The notes below the pieces were generated by a model, which worked only from the letters and a program-made list of their open reading frames with translations, was not told the origin of the DNA and ran no database searches. From NCBI GenBank assembly GCA_036250225.1, contig JAPZLL010000007.1, positions 434,001 through 498,000 of the forward strand: a stretch of 64,000 nt of DNA, written 5' to 3'. Below, piece by piece: positions 49,747 to 60,587 of this stretch (position 1 is its first letter; the number at the start of each line of letters is the position of its first letter). The DNA is from Cercophora sp. LCS_1. Taxonomy: Eukaryota > Ascomycota > Sordariomycetes > Sordariales > Lasiosphaeriaceae. The position numbers were made by a program, and so were the translations under genes.

Positions 49747-52700
49747 TCACAAGTCTTCGTCGTCGAGCTCCGAAGGCTTGAGCAGACCGCCAACCTTGGA
49801 ACGTCGCTCAATGTCGGCCGCCTTTGCCGCCAACTCCTGCTGCTCCTTTTCGACGAGGTACAGCTCGGCATTGTCGCCGACGAACTCCCTCAGCGAGATG
49901 AGGAAGTCACGGAGGGTAAGCCGGAACTTGTCGTACTGGGTGTTCAGTGTGAACAGAGCCTGGACAAAGGCTGTGGTTTGAGCACTAGTGCGTGTCAGTT
50001 CCAACTCACTAACTTGATGATTAAACAGCGACTTACGGAGTAAGATTGGAGAAAGCCGTTTGCAGCAGATTGCTGACGAACGTCGCCAGGAATTCGCGAT
50101 TCGAGGTACCGGCGGGCGCTTGATCGACTGCATAGACAGGCCCCTGGATCTTCGGAACCGATTCATCGGCCGGGTTGACGAAGTAGAACAGACGCATGAG
50201 CAGCATAGACTGCGTCTTGAACCCCGCCTTGTGGTCTTGGTCTGTCAGGACAAAGAAGACATCCTGTAGGATCGTGATAAAGAACTGATTGAAGAAAGCG
50301 TTCGATGTCTGGACGTCAGTCTTCTCAGCTATGTTATTGATCAACTCCAGGCACATGTTAAGCCCTGCAGTCTCAACGTCGCGGTTGTCGTGCTTGCTGG
50401 CCCACATGCAAGAGTCAATGACGAACTTGAACTGGCGATTGTCAAGCTTCAACAAGGCTATTGTTTATGGTTAGCAGGAATCTTGCGACCAATTGGGGAG
50501 CTAAGTCTTACCTGGGAAGCAGTGAAGATTGATCGCCCGCAAGAGGTTGAAGAACTCAACGCGGTGCTCGGGGAACTCGGAAAAGTCCTTGTTGATCATC
50601 TGCAAGGTGCACTCAAACACGTTTTCCATGATGATGGGGACTTGGTCTTCCATCAAAGACTACGCTGGCCGTTAGTGACATTCGACAAGAAGGGTGCAGC
50701 TCCCTAAAACTTACAGATAGCTTGGTTACGAGAGCGGTCATGGCCCTCAGCACCTCAGCGTCACGCGCGCCGGGAACGTTCCGGTTGTAATCGACCAAAA
50801 CCGAATCCAAGAGCTTCGGGACCATCTGGGTGCGCACAGCCTGGAGATCCTCAGCCTTGTCGACAAAGGTCTCGATGAGTTTCAGGATCTCCTTCTTGAT
50901 CGTTCGGAGACCGCGAACTTTGGGCATCTTGGTGGCAATCTCACCTACATAGCAATTAGTATACCCCACGACATCGATTGACATTTTGACTTACCTTCAC
51001 GCGCAACAGCCTCGGAGATCAACTGGCTGGTTGCAGCGTACATGTGAAGCATGTCGTGATAGAGGCGACCAATCTGTGGGAAGAAGTACGAGCCGATCGA
51101 CGAGCAAGCCGAGACATTGGTCTTCATGATATTGCCAATGATCTTGATGGTATCGCCATCCTGAAGGATGCTGGGATTAAGCGTTGCTGCCCTGATAATC
51201 TCGTCCCAGGCTTGGTTGGGAATTGCCATGAGGTCAGCGAGCAGCCGCTCCTGCTGGTTGCGGTTACCCTGTGCGGACACCATGTAGCCACAAGCCTCGT
51301 AGAAGGTGTGGATTTGCTGAGGAGTCAAGTCACATGTAATCGAGCCGAGTTTCCTAATAATCTCCTCGATAAAGGGCTCGTTCTCGCTCGGCTGAAGAGC
51401 CACAAAGTGCCGTTTGCACTGCTTGGCAATCTTGATGAATGTATCGCATGCCATGTCCTGGACACCTGTGAACCGTTAGTAACGTGATGTGTTGTGTGGC
51501 TAAAAGAAACTCACCCTCGTGGGATTCGTGCATGAACTCGAAGAGCTTGTTAACCACAGTCTTGAGGAACTTCCAGTGAGCCTTCAAGAACCGCGGATAC
51601 TGCCCGACAATGTACATGATGTTGCTAGCGACGACAGCCTTGTTATCCTTGCCGCGCTTCATCTCTGTAAGACCCAGCAGTTCCTTGATCACAGTAACGA
51701 GGAACCTCTTTTCAGTCTCCTCATTCATGGCCAGAGAAATGGAGCCGATAGCCCAGCAAAGAACATTGCAGTTGTGCCAAGACCACTCGCTGCCGTCGAC
51801 TTGTCGTGACAGCTTGTCTGTCATGATTTGCTCGGTGTCGACAACGTCCAAGTGGGTGAGATAAACCAGGCATTCGCGAATCGTCTTGTACAGCTGGACT
51901 GTGTCTGTCTCCTTGACGAACTCTCGGACAATCTCACCCTCGTCGTTCTCCACAATCAAGACTTCCTCCGGTCGAACCATCTTTTCAATCATGACGACGC
52001 GAAGGTTTGACAGAATCTCGTTGTACTTGTGCTTGCGCAGCGGGTAGTTCTGCAGAAGTGACGGGTTAGGTGCGCCGCCTGCTTGAATGCCACCCAGGGT
52101 GCCCATCGCGAGGGGGTTGACATCCGACAGGGGAAGGGTCTGCATCTCGTCGTAGAGTTCCTGGACAAGCTTCAACCAGTAGTCGAGGCAGATCTTGAAA
52201 ATCTCGCGATCGTCGATTTGAGAGATTCGGATGAGGTAGTAGTGGCCGTGGGTAAGGAAATCACGGTTCGGGAGTTTCTCGATGAGCTGCACGGTAGAAA
52301 GCGCCATTAGTACATGTTCACATCCATTCACGCGACAAGGATACTTACCGGGAGATGCATCGAGAAAAAGTTGCAGAGAAAGAGCGCCAAGTTCTGGATG
52401 AATTCCTGGTCACGCGAGTTGCTCTGGGGATATGTCGTCTTCAAGTCCATCGTCAGGGGAATGAAGTTTGAGATAGTGGTCAGAACCTCGGTGAACATCT
52501 TGACGAGCTGCTCATCATAGCTGTTGGGCTGCCCAGGGCCACCCGTCTGGAGGCCACCGATCTCTGTCAAGACCTGGAGCGTGATGTTCCGGAATTCTGG
52601 TTCCTCGAGGAACCGGGTCCTCAAAGTCTCGATCAGCGATGTCTCGAAGATATATCCGAGCGGGATCCAATTGCAGAAGCGAAGGAGCGTCTGCAATGTA

Positions 52701-53566
52701 GCCTTGATAAGGCTCGGCTGGTTCGCTGTGTTCAGAATCTCCTGGCAGAGCAAGAAGATCTGTGAGAACTCGTTGCACATGGTCGTCTTGAGGTTTCGTG
52801 TCTTCGTCGAGGTCATCTGGTCGGCCGAGTAGTCGAAAACCTCTTCGGAGAGGAGACGCAGGATGGTCATGTTGTTCTCACAGACAGAGAGGCTGGAATG
52901 ACAGGCCTGGATAATCTCGTTGATGAAGGTTGGCCAGTTGTGAGGCCATTCTTGCTTCAGGACGGACACCAGGACAAGATTCAGCTTGTTCAGCAAGGTC
53001 CGGTGGGCCTTGAGGGCCTCCTCGCTGTTCGAACATTGCAGGATGTACTGAACCACGAAATTGCGGATTCCTAGGTTTCAGTCAGTCTCGTTGCGGCGGC
53101 ACAGCTGTCTCGGGACTTGATCACGACAATGAGATGACGCACCTTGACACTGCTCTCTAGGAAGAACTTTCCATCTCGTCATGATAACATTGTCGAGAAC
53201 CTGCAGCCCCAGGACTTGTGTTTGTCAGCACCCTGTCACCATCCAACCGGGACTCTACATCATCAAATACACACATTTTGTTTGCTCGTACGTCGCTCGG
53301 GACAGGATCTCATCGACCATAAGCCAGGCATCCGGGTTTTCCTTGAACTGGTGGGGCGTTAGTCAAAGCGTTCGCTGAATGTCTCTCGGGGGAGTACATA
53401 CCTGATTCAGAGCGGCCTGAGCTTGTTTTTGCTACATAGACGGTCAGTATCGACAACGAACGAAAACAAAAGCTTGGTTGGGCGTAATCTGGAAACGCAC
53501 CTGGTCGCCGCGACCCTCGTAGAAAGCCCGGACTGTGACGTCCAACTCCTCGATTGAGACCGCCAT
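49747..53566 (-). CDS. CRM1: Exportin-1 (Crm1), nuclear export receptor
   Basis: Eleven exons on the minus strand: 53566-53501, 53431-53402, 53347-53275, 53214-53143, 53070-52349, 52286-51515, 51465-50995, 50944-50715, 50659-50512, 50457-50037 and 49984-49747. All joins keep frame and give 1080 residues, the normal Crm1 size. Landmarks: the N-terminal importin-beta-like helices, the CRIME region QEWPHNWPTFINEII, LNWIPLGYIFET-type HEAT repeats, the NES-groove region (ending KRGKDNKAVVASNIMYIVGQ), HEGVQDMACDTFIKIA, and an acidic C-terminus (ELDDEDL). It carries leucine-rich-signal cargo out of the nucleus with Ran-GTP. The groove residue that is Cys in leptomycin-sensitive species is Thr528 here. 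Introns cluster in the first 300 bp, the usual fungal pattern. Confidence 0.97.
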
Positions 53567-54884
53567 GGTGGCGCGCCGACTGCAGGTTGTGATTGCTGGT
53601 AAAGTCGATCGTCTCGGTGAGAGAGGTGGTGGGAGAAGTGTGATCTCGACCCTCGGCGCGACGCTGAGACGTGAATAGGCCGACGGCGAGAGGTGGCGCT
53701 CTAGGGGAAAGAGGCGGCGGGTGAGGGGTTACGGTGGTGGATAGAGGGAACGGAAGGCGGTCAGAGAGTTTTGGGTTCGGGAGGGGGAAAAGCAGCAACG
53801 GTGACGGAAAGTCTGGAAAGTCTGGAAGAGAATTGAGAATCGGGTTGCAAGCTCTCAGACAACCCCACCAGCCTCTCGATTGTTGCTGCAACCCCGCCTT
53901 GCCGCCTTGACGAAAGAGGCCCGCACTCCTGGGCGCACCAGCGCATCTAGTGGGGCTCTTTTTGTCGGCTCTTTGTGTTTCTGGACGAACCCGAGCGACG
54001 GGATGGATTGGCTGCCAGCTGCCCAGGACTGTCGGCGAGATGACAGGGGGGATGCCTCACCGAGAATCTCCAATGAAATGACGACGATGGGGATGCCTTT
54101 GACACCCAAGAGCAGCTGCAAGAAAGCACTTCGCTGCACGTCACTTTTCGGGTTGCCTACCTGATCAAGCTTACCTACTTTGAGCCGATGCTTATATGTG
54201 GCGGCACGGCTCCTAATAATTAATAAGTAGCCGGGGCATTTGTCAGCCTCGTTATCGAACTGAAGTCTTGACGCCTCATTGCGTGTCACCGTTTGTTTTC
54301 ACCCCTATCCAACCTCGTTTGAGTGCGGCCGTTGAAACGGACACAAACCATCCAAGTTGGTAACAAAAAAATTGGCACACTGAATCCAGTCGATGCCATT
54401 CCAAGTGTCCTGTACCAGTATTGCAAATTAATTACGAGAAGTGTCGACAGAAAACGTCAAGCGCCTTTTAACAGTGTTTTGGGCATTCGAAGATCGGGTG
54501 GTGCATTGGAATCTTGGGTGACCTCTTTTTCAGTGGATGAATATTCCTTCGACTTTTCCTCGAGGACTTGGTTGCTCACAATTGACAAGTATACGACGGA
54601 AGTTCAAAATCGACTCAAGCTCAAACATTGTCGAAGGACAGATGGTGCAAAATGAAACCGCTTCAATTCTGCGAGACATTGTGCTCTCGGATCACAAACG
54701 CTACAGACGTGCGTAGTTGCGTTTTCCGACAACTCACGCCTTCCACCAAACCGAAACGGTGACCCCAAACCCGACAACATGAGAACCAAGACCACCGGCT
54801 TCTTCCCTCACCTACACGTTTTCGTCTAGGTAGGAAAGGAGCAAAGTCCCACCACCAAAAACCTGTACCTCATGGGCCCCAGAC
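53567..54884. other. Promoter region of CRM1 and 3' region of the secreted-protein gene
   Basis: CT-rich leader sequence sits next to the CRM1 start. Frames such as 53855-54289 minus are not supported by any motif. Confidence 0.5.
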
Positions 54885-56609
54885 TTACAAGTTGCTGGGA
54901 GCCTCAAAATCAACAGCGTCCGAAGGAACCTCAACACCAAGCTCAAGCGAATCCTCCAACTCAAACTTGAGGTCCTCCTCAGCCTCCTTCTCCGCAATCG
55001 CGGCCGCCTCTGCGGGCGCAACCTTGACGGTGCCCTCAGTGGTGTTCTTGTCCTGCCCCGACTCAACCGCCGCAGCGCGCTCAGGGTTGTATGCGTGGCG
55101 ACCACCAAATCGCTTCTTCAGCTTTCTGCCCTCGAACTCGGGGCCTTGGATGGCTAAGGTAGCCGCCAGTTAGCGCATTACCTAGGAATCAGCCGAAAAA
55201 CTTACTACCAGTCCCATGAGTCGGTCCCTCCTCCTCCTCTTCCTGTTCCTCTTCGCACACAACCATAGGCAGCGTAACACCCGACTGCGGGAAGGGGTCC
55301 AGAGCACCCCAGTGACGACCCAGCGCATCCTTGCCCACGCCCTTGGCCAGGTGGTCCATGCCGATAAACTCGTGCGTGATGGGCTGGGCGCCAGGGATAC
55401 CGAGCTCGGCGGGAATCCAGACGTTAACGGGCTGAACATAAGTACCAGCGACAAGTCCGTTCTTGGTGACGACAGTCTTGGGCACGCCTTGGATCTCAGC
55501 CGTAGCCCTATACTCCCTGGTGTATCCGGAGAGGATGTCGTTGCGGTAGCGAAACTTCATCTGCGCGTTAGCTCCGCCGCGGAGGCCGACGGTGGCGATG
55601 ATGCGGTCGTTTGTCTCGCCGGTGCAAGGGTCGACGTCCATGGCGTAGAGGGTGACGCTGGCGAGGGCGTTGGAGACGAAGCCGATGAACTGGCCTTGTC
55701 AGATGGATAACGGAAACTAATGAGGAAAAAAAAAAAAGGCAACATACGCGAGACTCGGGAATTTCGGCGATGGGACTGGGGCTTACGATGCCCAGCAAGC
55801 CGAGCTCCATGCGCACATAGACGATGTTGCCCGTTGTTTGGATCTGCACGTTGAGCGCGACAATGCTGAAGGCGACGACCTCGTTGGTACCCTTGCGACG
55901 GAAGCCGGAAAAGGTGATGAAGTCGCCGGGCATGAACGGGGCCATGACGAGCTGGTCGGGCGCGACGAAGATGCCGGCGCCACTGGCGGGTCGGTTACTC
56001 AGGGGACAGAGAGGGTCGGTGGTGTTGCGCGGGATGCACATGGGGAAACCAGAGAAGGAGGTGATGCTAGGGGATACGTCGTCGGCAGTCATGAAGGGGT
56101 GGTCGGAGTAACCAACCGAGAAGACACCGTTGGGATCCGAGATGCGGACGACAGGGCCGTTGTGGATCTGGATGGTTCCCTCGGTGTAGTTGAGGGACTC
56201 GATGTATCCGCCTGAGACGCTTTCAAAGAACTCGTAGATGACGATTTGACCGACGAGGGGGACGTTGTTGACGGTGTTGCCGATGATCTGGGCGCTGTCA
56301 GTGAGGACCAAGCTAGGTGGGCGAGGGAAATACCAGAGTTTCGAAGCCGATAAAGTCATCCAAGCGCTCGACAAAGTCACCAAAGGGAACCCAGGCGGCC
56401 GGGAACTGGACGAGGAGGTTCTTGGGAACCGTCATGGTGAAGCCATTCACGACAATGGTTCCGCCCGTGTTGTAGGACGTGTCGGTGGCATTGGCACCCT
56501 CGAGGCCGCCCTGGACCCAGAGAGGTATGTCATTTTGGGCCAGGACCGAGGGGATGCTCGCCAGGAGGGAGAGTCCCAAGGAAACGAGTGGAATGGACGG
56601 GAACCACAT
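54885..56609 (-). CDS. Secreted protein of unknown function, 522 residues
   Basis: Four exons: 56609-56334, 56287-55748, 55689-55206 and 55153-54885. The start is MWFPSIPLVS, chosen because a clean signal peptide follows (cleavage after SVLA, residue 24) while the upstream in-frame extension would spoil it. Mature part: beta-rich, Gly/Pro/Val-rich sequence with N-glycosylation sites (NAT, NYT, NTT), a SVTLYAMDVDPCTGETNDRI block, and a Glu run (CEEEQEEEEEG). The last exon has a KLKKR dibasic site before an acidic C-terminus. Exon 3 has two possible donors (after 55209 or the stronger GTAAGT after 55206); both keep frame. The final TAA overlaps a GTAAGT, so a further exon is conceivable. I do not recognise a named domain. 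Confidence 0.83.
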
Positions 56610-58349
56610 GATGATGCCAGGTGAAAGGAGTGTGATGGTGAGTTGACAGTAATTCTGACTGATGACATGGTGACAGAGCACGACTTATATACAGATAGAT
56701 CCCTTGCCTGTCTGGACTTTGAGTCCTTGGGATGTGTTGGCTCGACAAAGGACCTCCCTCCACCTCGACGCTCCCTTCTGAGGCATGTAAGTCGACTTTG
56801 TCAACATGTCCCAAAGCGGCAACAAGTCACGGACGGCAGACTGTCGTCGGCAACTGCACACACTACCGCCCACTCGTCAAGTCTTGTCAGGGGTAGTTTC
56901 CGAAGGCCACGAGGTTCCATTGCAGTGTCGTTAAATTAGACATGCGCCTTGTGCCGATAGGAATTGCGTACTTGGTTGTCCTGAGGAATATGACTTGCGC
57001 AAAGCTTGGCGCAGATGCAGGGTCTTGAGCCGCGAGGCAAGTTTACGCGGTACACTACAACTTTAGTGTTGACGCTATGTCGAGAGAAAGGACACAGTTC
57101 AGCTTTTGAGGTGAGCGAGACCCGTCATGCCAACGCGTTGAACAAAACGAGTGTCTTCAGTGTTGGTTTCACGATTTTTGGTTGCGTTTCGGGGATGTTT
57201 TCACTTGACTCCGAGCAAAGGTTCCAACCCAACCCCGCAGTTACAAAAAGAGATTCTACAGACAGAAGGAGTTGACGATTTACAACGAGCCGTGGTTACA
57301 TCCTACACGCTGTCTTTAAGCCGCCGCAAGGGCCGCTGATCATCACGGGCCGCCCCTTGCCCAATGCCAAGATGGGCGGAACCGAACTCACATGGACATG
57401 TTGGATCTAGAAATGGGAAAGTATTTTTGATCGAGTTTTCGTTTGACGTGCTCTAGGTTGCGTACACTTCTGTCTTCATGTGGGGACAGCTAACAAGTTT
57501 GCCACTCAACACGGACAACAGCTACCTTACCAAGCCAATAACTCGGTTGTGTCTTGTCTCGATGCAACACAACTCGGATGCTCACAATGCTCAAAGAGGA
57601 CCCATGCCCGCTGAGCTGACAACCTCAAGACTCTTGACGTGTTTGACAAGTCGAGGCTATTGCTCGATTCTCTTGGCCTGTGCTGCTCTGAGGCAGCAAG
57701 TCGTAGTCCATGCCGTGTGAGTGACGACGACAAGAGTGAGCGCAACCTCGAGTTGCAGCCACCTCGTCACGGGGGACGGTGAATTTCGCGGAGATGCGCG
57801 GATAAGTGTGGGCCCATAGGCCATGGGCTACTCTTTCAACTTTACCGCCGGCTCGTGCTCGGGCGGGCGTCTATTGAGGTGTAAGTAAGGGGTACAACAA
57901 CTGCTAGCCAAGACTCCACGCGCGGGCGGCGATGGTCGATGGAGTTGCAGATCCGAGTTGGACATCGGATCCAGCTGCCATCGTCTCTGTGTTTTAGCAA
58001 CTATACCCATATCTGTATCTGTTTTCAGCAATATGATTGCGTATGCCTATCGATATCACACCTCCAAGATCTTGGTATTGACGAGCGGGATGTGGAAGTT
58101 ACCCAAGACTCAAGGACGGGCAATGCATCAAACTATTGTTGCAGATCGCTTCTTATTTCCTGTTATTGATAAAACCGATATTCAAGTGTAATCTGTACTT
58201 TGCGTCTTGACGAGAAACCAAAGTAGAATCATTCATCTTACAGGTCCCTCGACACCACGTTCACTTGCATGTATATATTCCCTCCTGTGCCCGTGGAGTC
58301 CCACATCTCCCAGCCAGGCTGACAGCTCCTCGCCAATCGTTTACCTTGC
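56610..58349. other. Divergent promoter region (secreted protein / multicopper oxidase)
   Basis: 1.7 kb between two divergent genes for secreted proteins, so shared control is possible. I see no clear operator, and the short frames are not protein-like. Confidence 0.5.
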
Positions 58350-58358
58350 ATGCCAACA

Positions 58359-60249
58359 ATGTTGTTCTCCATCCTCTCCTTTGCCGCGCTCGGCCTCGTG
58401 ACACTCTCCGGAGCCTCACCCGGCCACCGAGCTGGCACTTCCGAGAACAACGCCCTGAATCTGTTTTCCAAGCGTGAATCCACCACCGACCCGCGCATCC
58501 CTCGTTCGGACCCCAGCCCAGACTACCCTCTCAAGTTCCAGGTGCCCCTTCCCATCCCTCCCATCAAGCAGCCCCTGAAGTGAGTCCTGTCGTCCAACCG
58601 CTCCAGGTGAAAGTCCCTTCTAACCATCTCCCAGGGTCTTCACCAAGCCCAACTCGACCGACGAGGTCTGGTACTACGAGTTCGAAATCAAGCACTTCTC
58701 GCAGCAAATCTACCCCAACCTCAACGCCACGCCCCTGGTCGGCTACGACGGCCTGGCCCCGGGCCCAACCATCATCGTCCCGCGCGGCACCGAGTCCGTC
58801 GTGCGCTTCGTCAACAACGCAACGGCCCTGAGCTCCGTCCACCTCCACGGCTCGTACTCGCGCGCGCCCTGGGACGGCTGGGCCGAAGACACTTCAGCGC
58901 CGGGCCAATACAAGACATACTACTTCCCGAACCAGCAATCCGCGCGCATGATGTGGTACCACGACCACGCGGTGCACATCACAGCCGACAACGCCTACTC
59001 AGGCCAGGCCGGGGTGTACCTCATCCACGATCCCGCCGAAGACAGCCTGAATCTCCCCTCGGGCTACGGCGAATTCGACATCCCGCTAGTCATCACCTCG
59101 AAACAATACCGCTCCGACGGAACCCTCTTCATGCCCAGCTACAAAGCCAACTCGCCCTGGTACGACGACTCCCTCTGGGGCGACGTCAACCACGTCAACG
59201 GCCAGCCCTGGCCCTACCTCGCCGTCCTTCCCCGCCTGTACCGCTTCCGCCTCCTCAACGCAGCCGTATCCCGCGCCTACTCCCTCTACCTCGTCTCCTT
59301 GTCGCATCCCAACCGCAAGATCCCCTTCCGCGTCATCGCCTCCGACTCGGGCCTCCTGGCCAAACCAGTCCAAACCGCCGACATCTACCTCTCCTCGGCC
59401 GAACGCTACGACCTCATCTTCGACTTTGCCTCGTACGCCGGCCAAACCCTGGAGCTGCGCAACTTCCCCAAAGCAGGCGGCCACGGCGTCGAGCAAGACT
59501 ACAGCCACACGAACCGCATCATGCGTTTCAACGTGTCCGCTTCCTCACCGGCCCCAGAAGAATTCACCGTCCCGTCGTCGCTTCGCACAGTCCCTTTCCC
59601 CAAGCGCAAGAGGGGAATCGATCACCACTTCAAGTTCCACCGCCAAAACGGCAAGTGGATGATCAACGGCGTGGGCTTCGGCGACGCCAATAGCCGGGTG
59701 CTGGCCAATGTGCCTCGCGGGACGGTGCAAATCTGGGAGCTCGAGAACACAACGGACGGGTGGTCGCACCCGATCCACGTCCACTTGGTTGATTTCCGCA
59801 TTTTGCGCCGCCGGGGCGACAGGCGCGTCAACCGGTACGAGAGCGCGGGGCTCAAGGACGTTGTATGGCTGGGCCGCGAGGAAAAGGTTCTTGTCGAGGC
59901 GCACTATGCTCCGTGGGATGGTGTTTACATGTTCCATTGCCACAACTTGGTGCACGAGGACGATGATATGATGGCTGCTTTCAATGTGACTGCTCTTCCT
60001 GGGTTGGGTTATGGTGACACCAGTTTTGCTGATCCCATGGCTGAGGAGTGGAGGGCCAAGCCGTATTCTGTCTCTGATTATCTGGATAGGACTGGGCCGT
60101 TTAGTGATGATGGGATCGAGGATACCGTTTTTGCCATGGTCGCACGGAAGCCGTACAGAGAAAGCACCTACAGCAACGGTACTCTGGCGAGACGCAACTG
60201 GCAGAGGCCTGGTCAGGGACCGGTTGGTGGCGCCAGGCTTTGGTCCTAG
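58359..60249 (+). CDS. Secreted multicopper oxidase, bilirubin-oxidase type
   Basis: Two exons (58359-58579, 58635-60249) give 611 residues. Another ATG nine bases earlier (58350) is in frame; the second has the better context and puts the hydrophobic segment at the very N-terminus. The signal peptide ends near SGASPG, and a Lys-Arg site (FSKRES) suggests Kex2 removal of a propeptide. Copper sites are complete: HLHGSYS, MMWYHDHAVHITADNAY, HPIHVHLVDF and HCHNLVHEDDDMM, the last with the type 1 His-Cys-His and a Met axial ligand. The blocks LNLPSGYGEFDIPL, HVNGQPWPYL, RVIASDSGLL and SAGLKDVVWLGR match fungal bilirubin oxidases and CotA-like enzymes rather than typical laccases. The reaction is one-electron oxidation of phenols or tetrapyrroles with O2 reduced to water; the natural substrate is unknown. 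Confidence 0.95.
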
Positions 60250-60587
60250 AAGGAGGCGCTCTTGGGGTCTTGGACGTCACGTTGGAAAGTGGGGGCAGGG
60301 CAAGAAACTATTTTCGCAGTATCAGCAAAATAACAATGTCTCCGCATGCCTAAAAACCTTGTGATGAATACCCCTTTTTGCCTCCCAGCGTCTCCAAGCA
60401 TAGTAGTGAAACTCAACAAGCCAATGGGCAACCATGGCGAAAGAAACAAACCTAAGCCAAACCCACTGAAACTCCATCCGCAATCCTGCTATGCAATACA
60501 AGTAGTAACGACAACACGCCGTAAAACCGGCTTTCACATCATATAATATGCCGATTCAACACCTCCGCAAGCCATCTTGTAACCATA
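60250..60587. other. Convergent 3' regions
   Basis: Sequence between the stop of the multicopper oxidase and the stop of the minus-strand coiled-coil gene. Only untranslated 3' sequence is expected. Confidence 0.6.

Noticed and set aside
51756..51758. Cys498 of exportin-1 (NVLCWAIGS) as the leptomycin target
   Set aside because: The target aligns 30 residues later, in the LLGL-x-EMKRG motif, where this protein has Thr.
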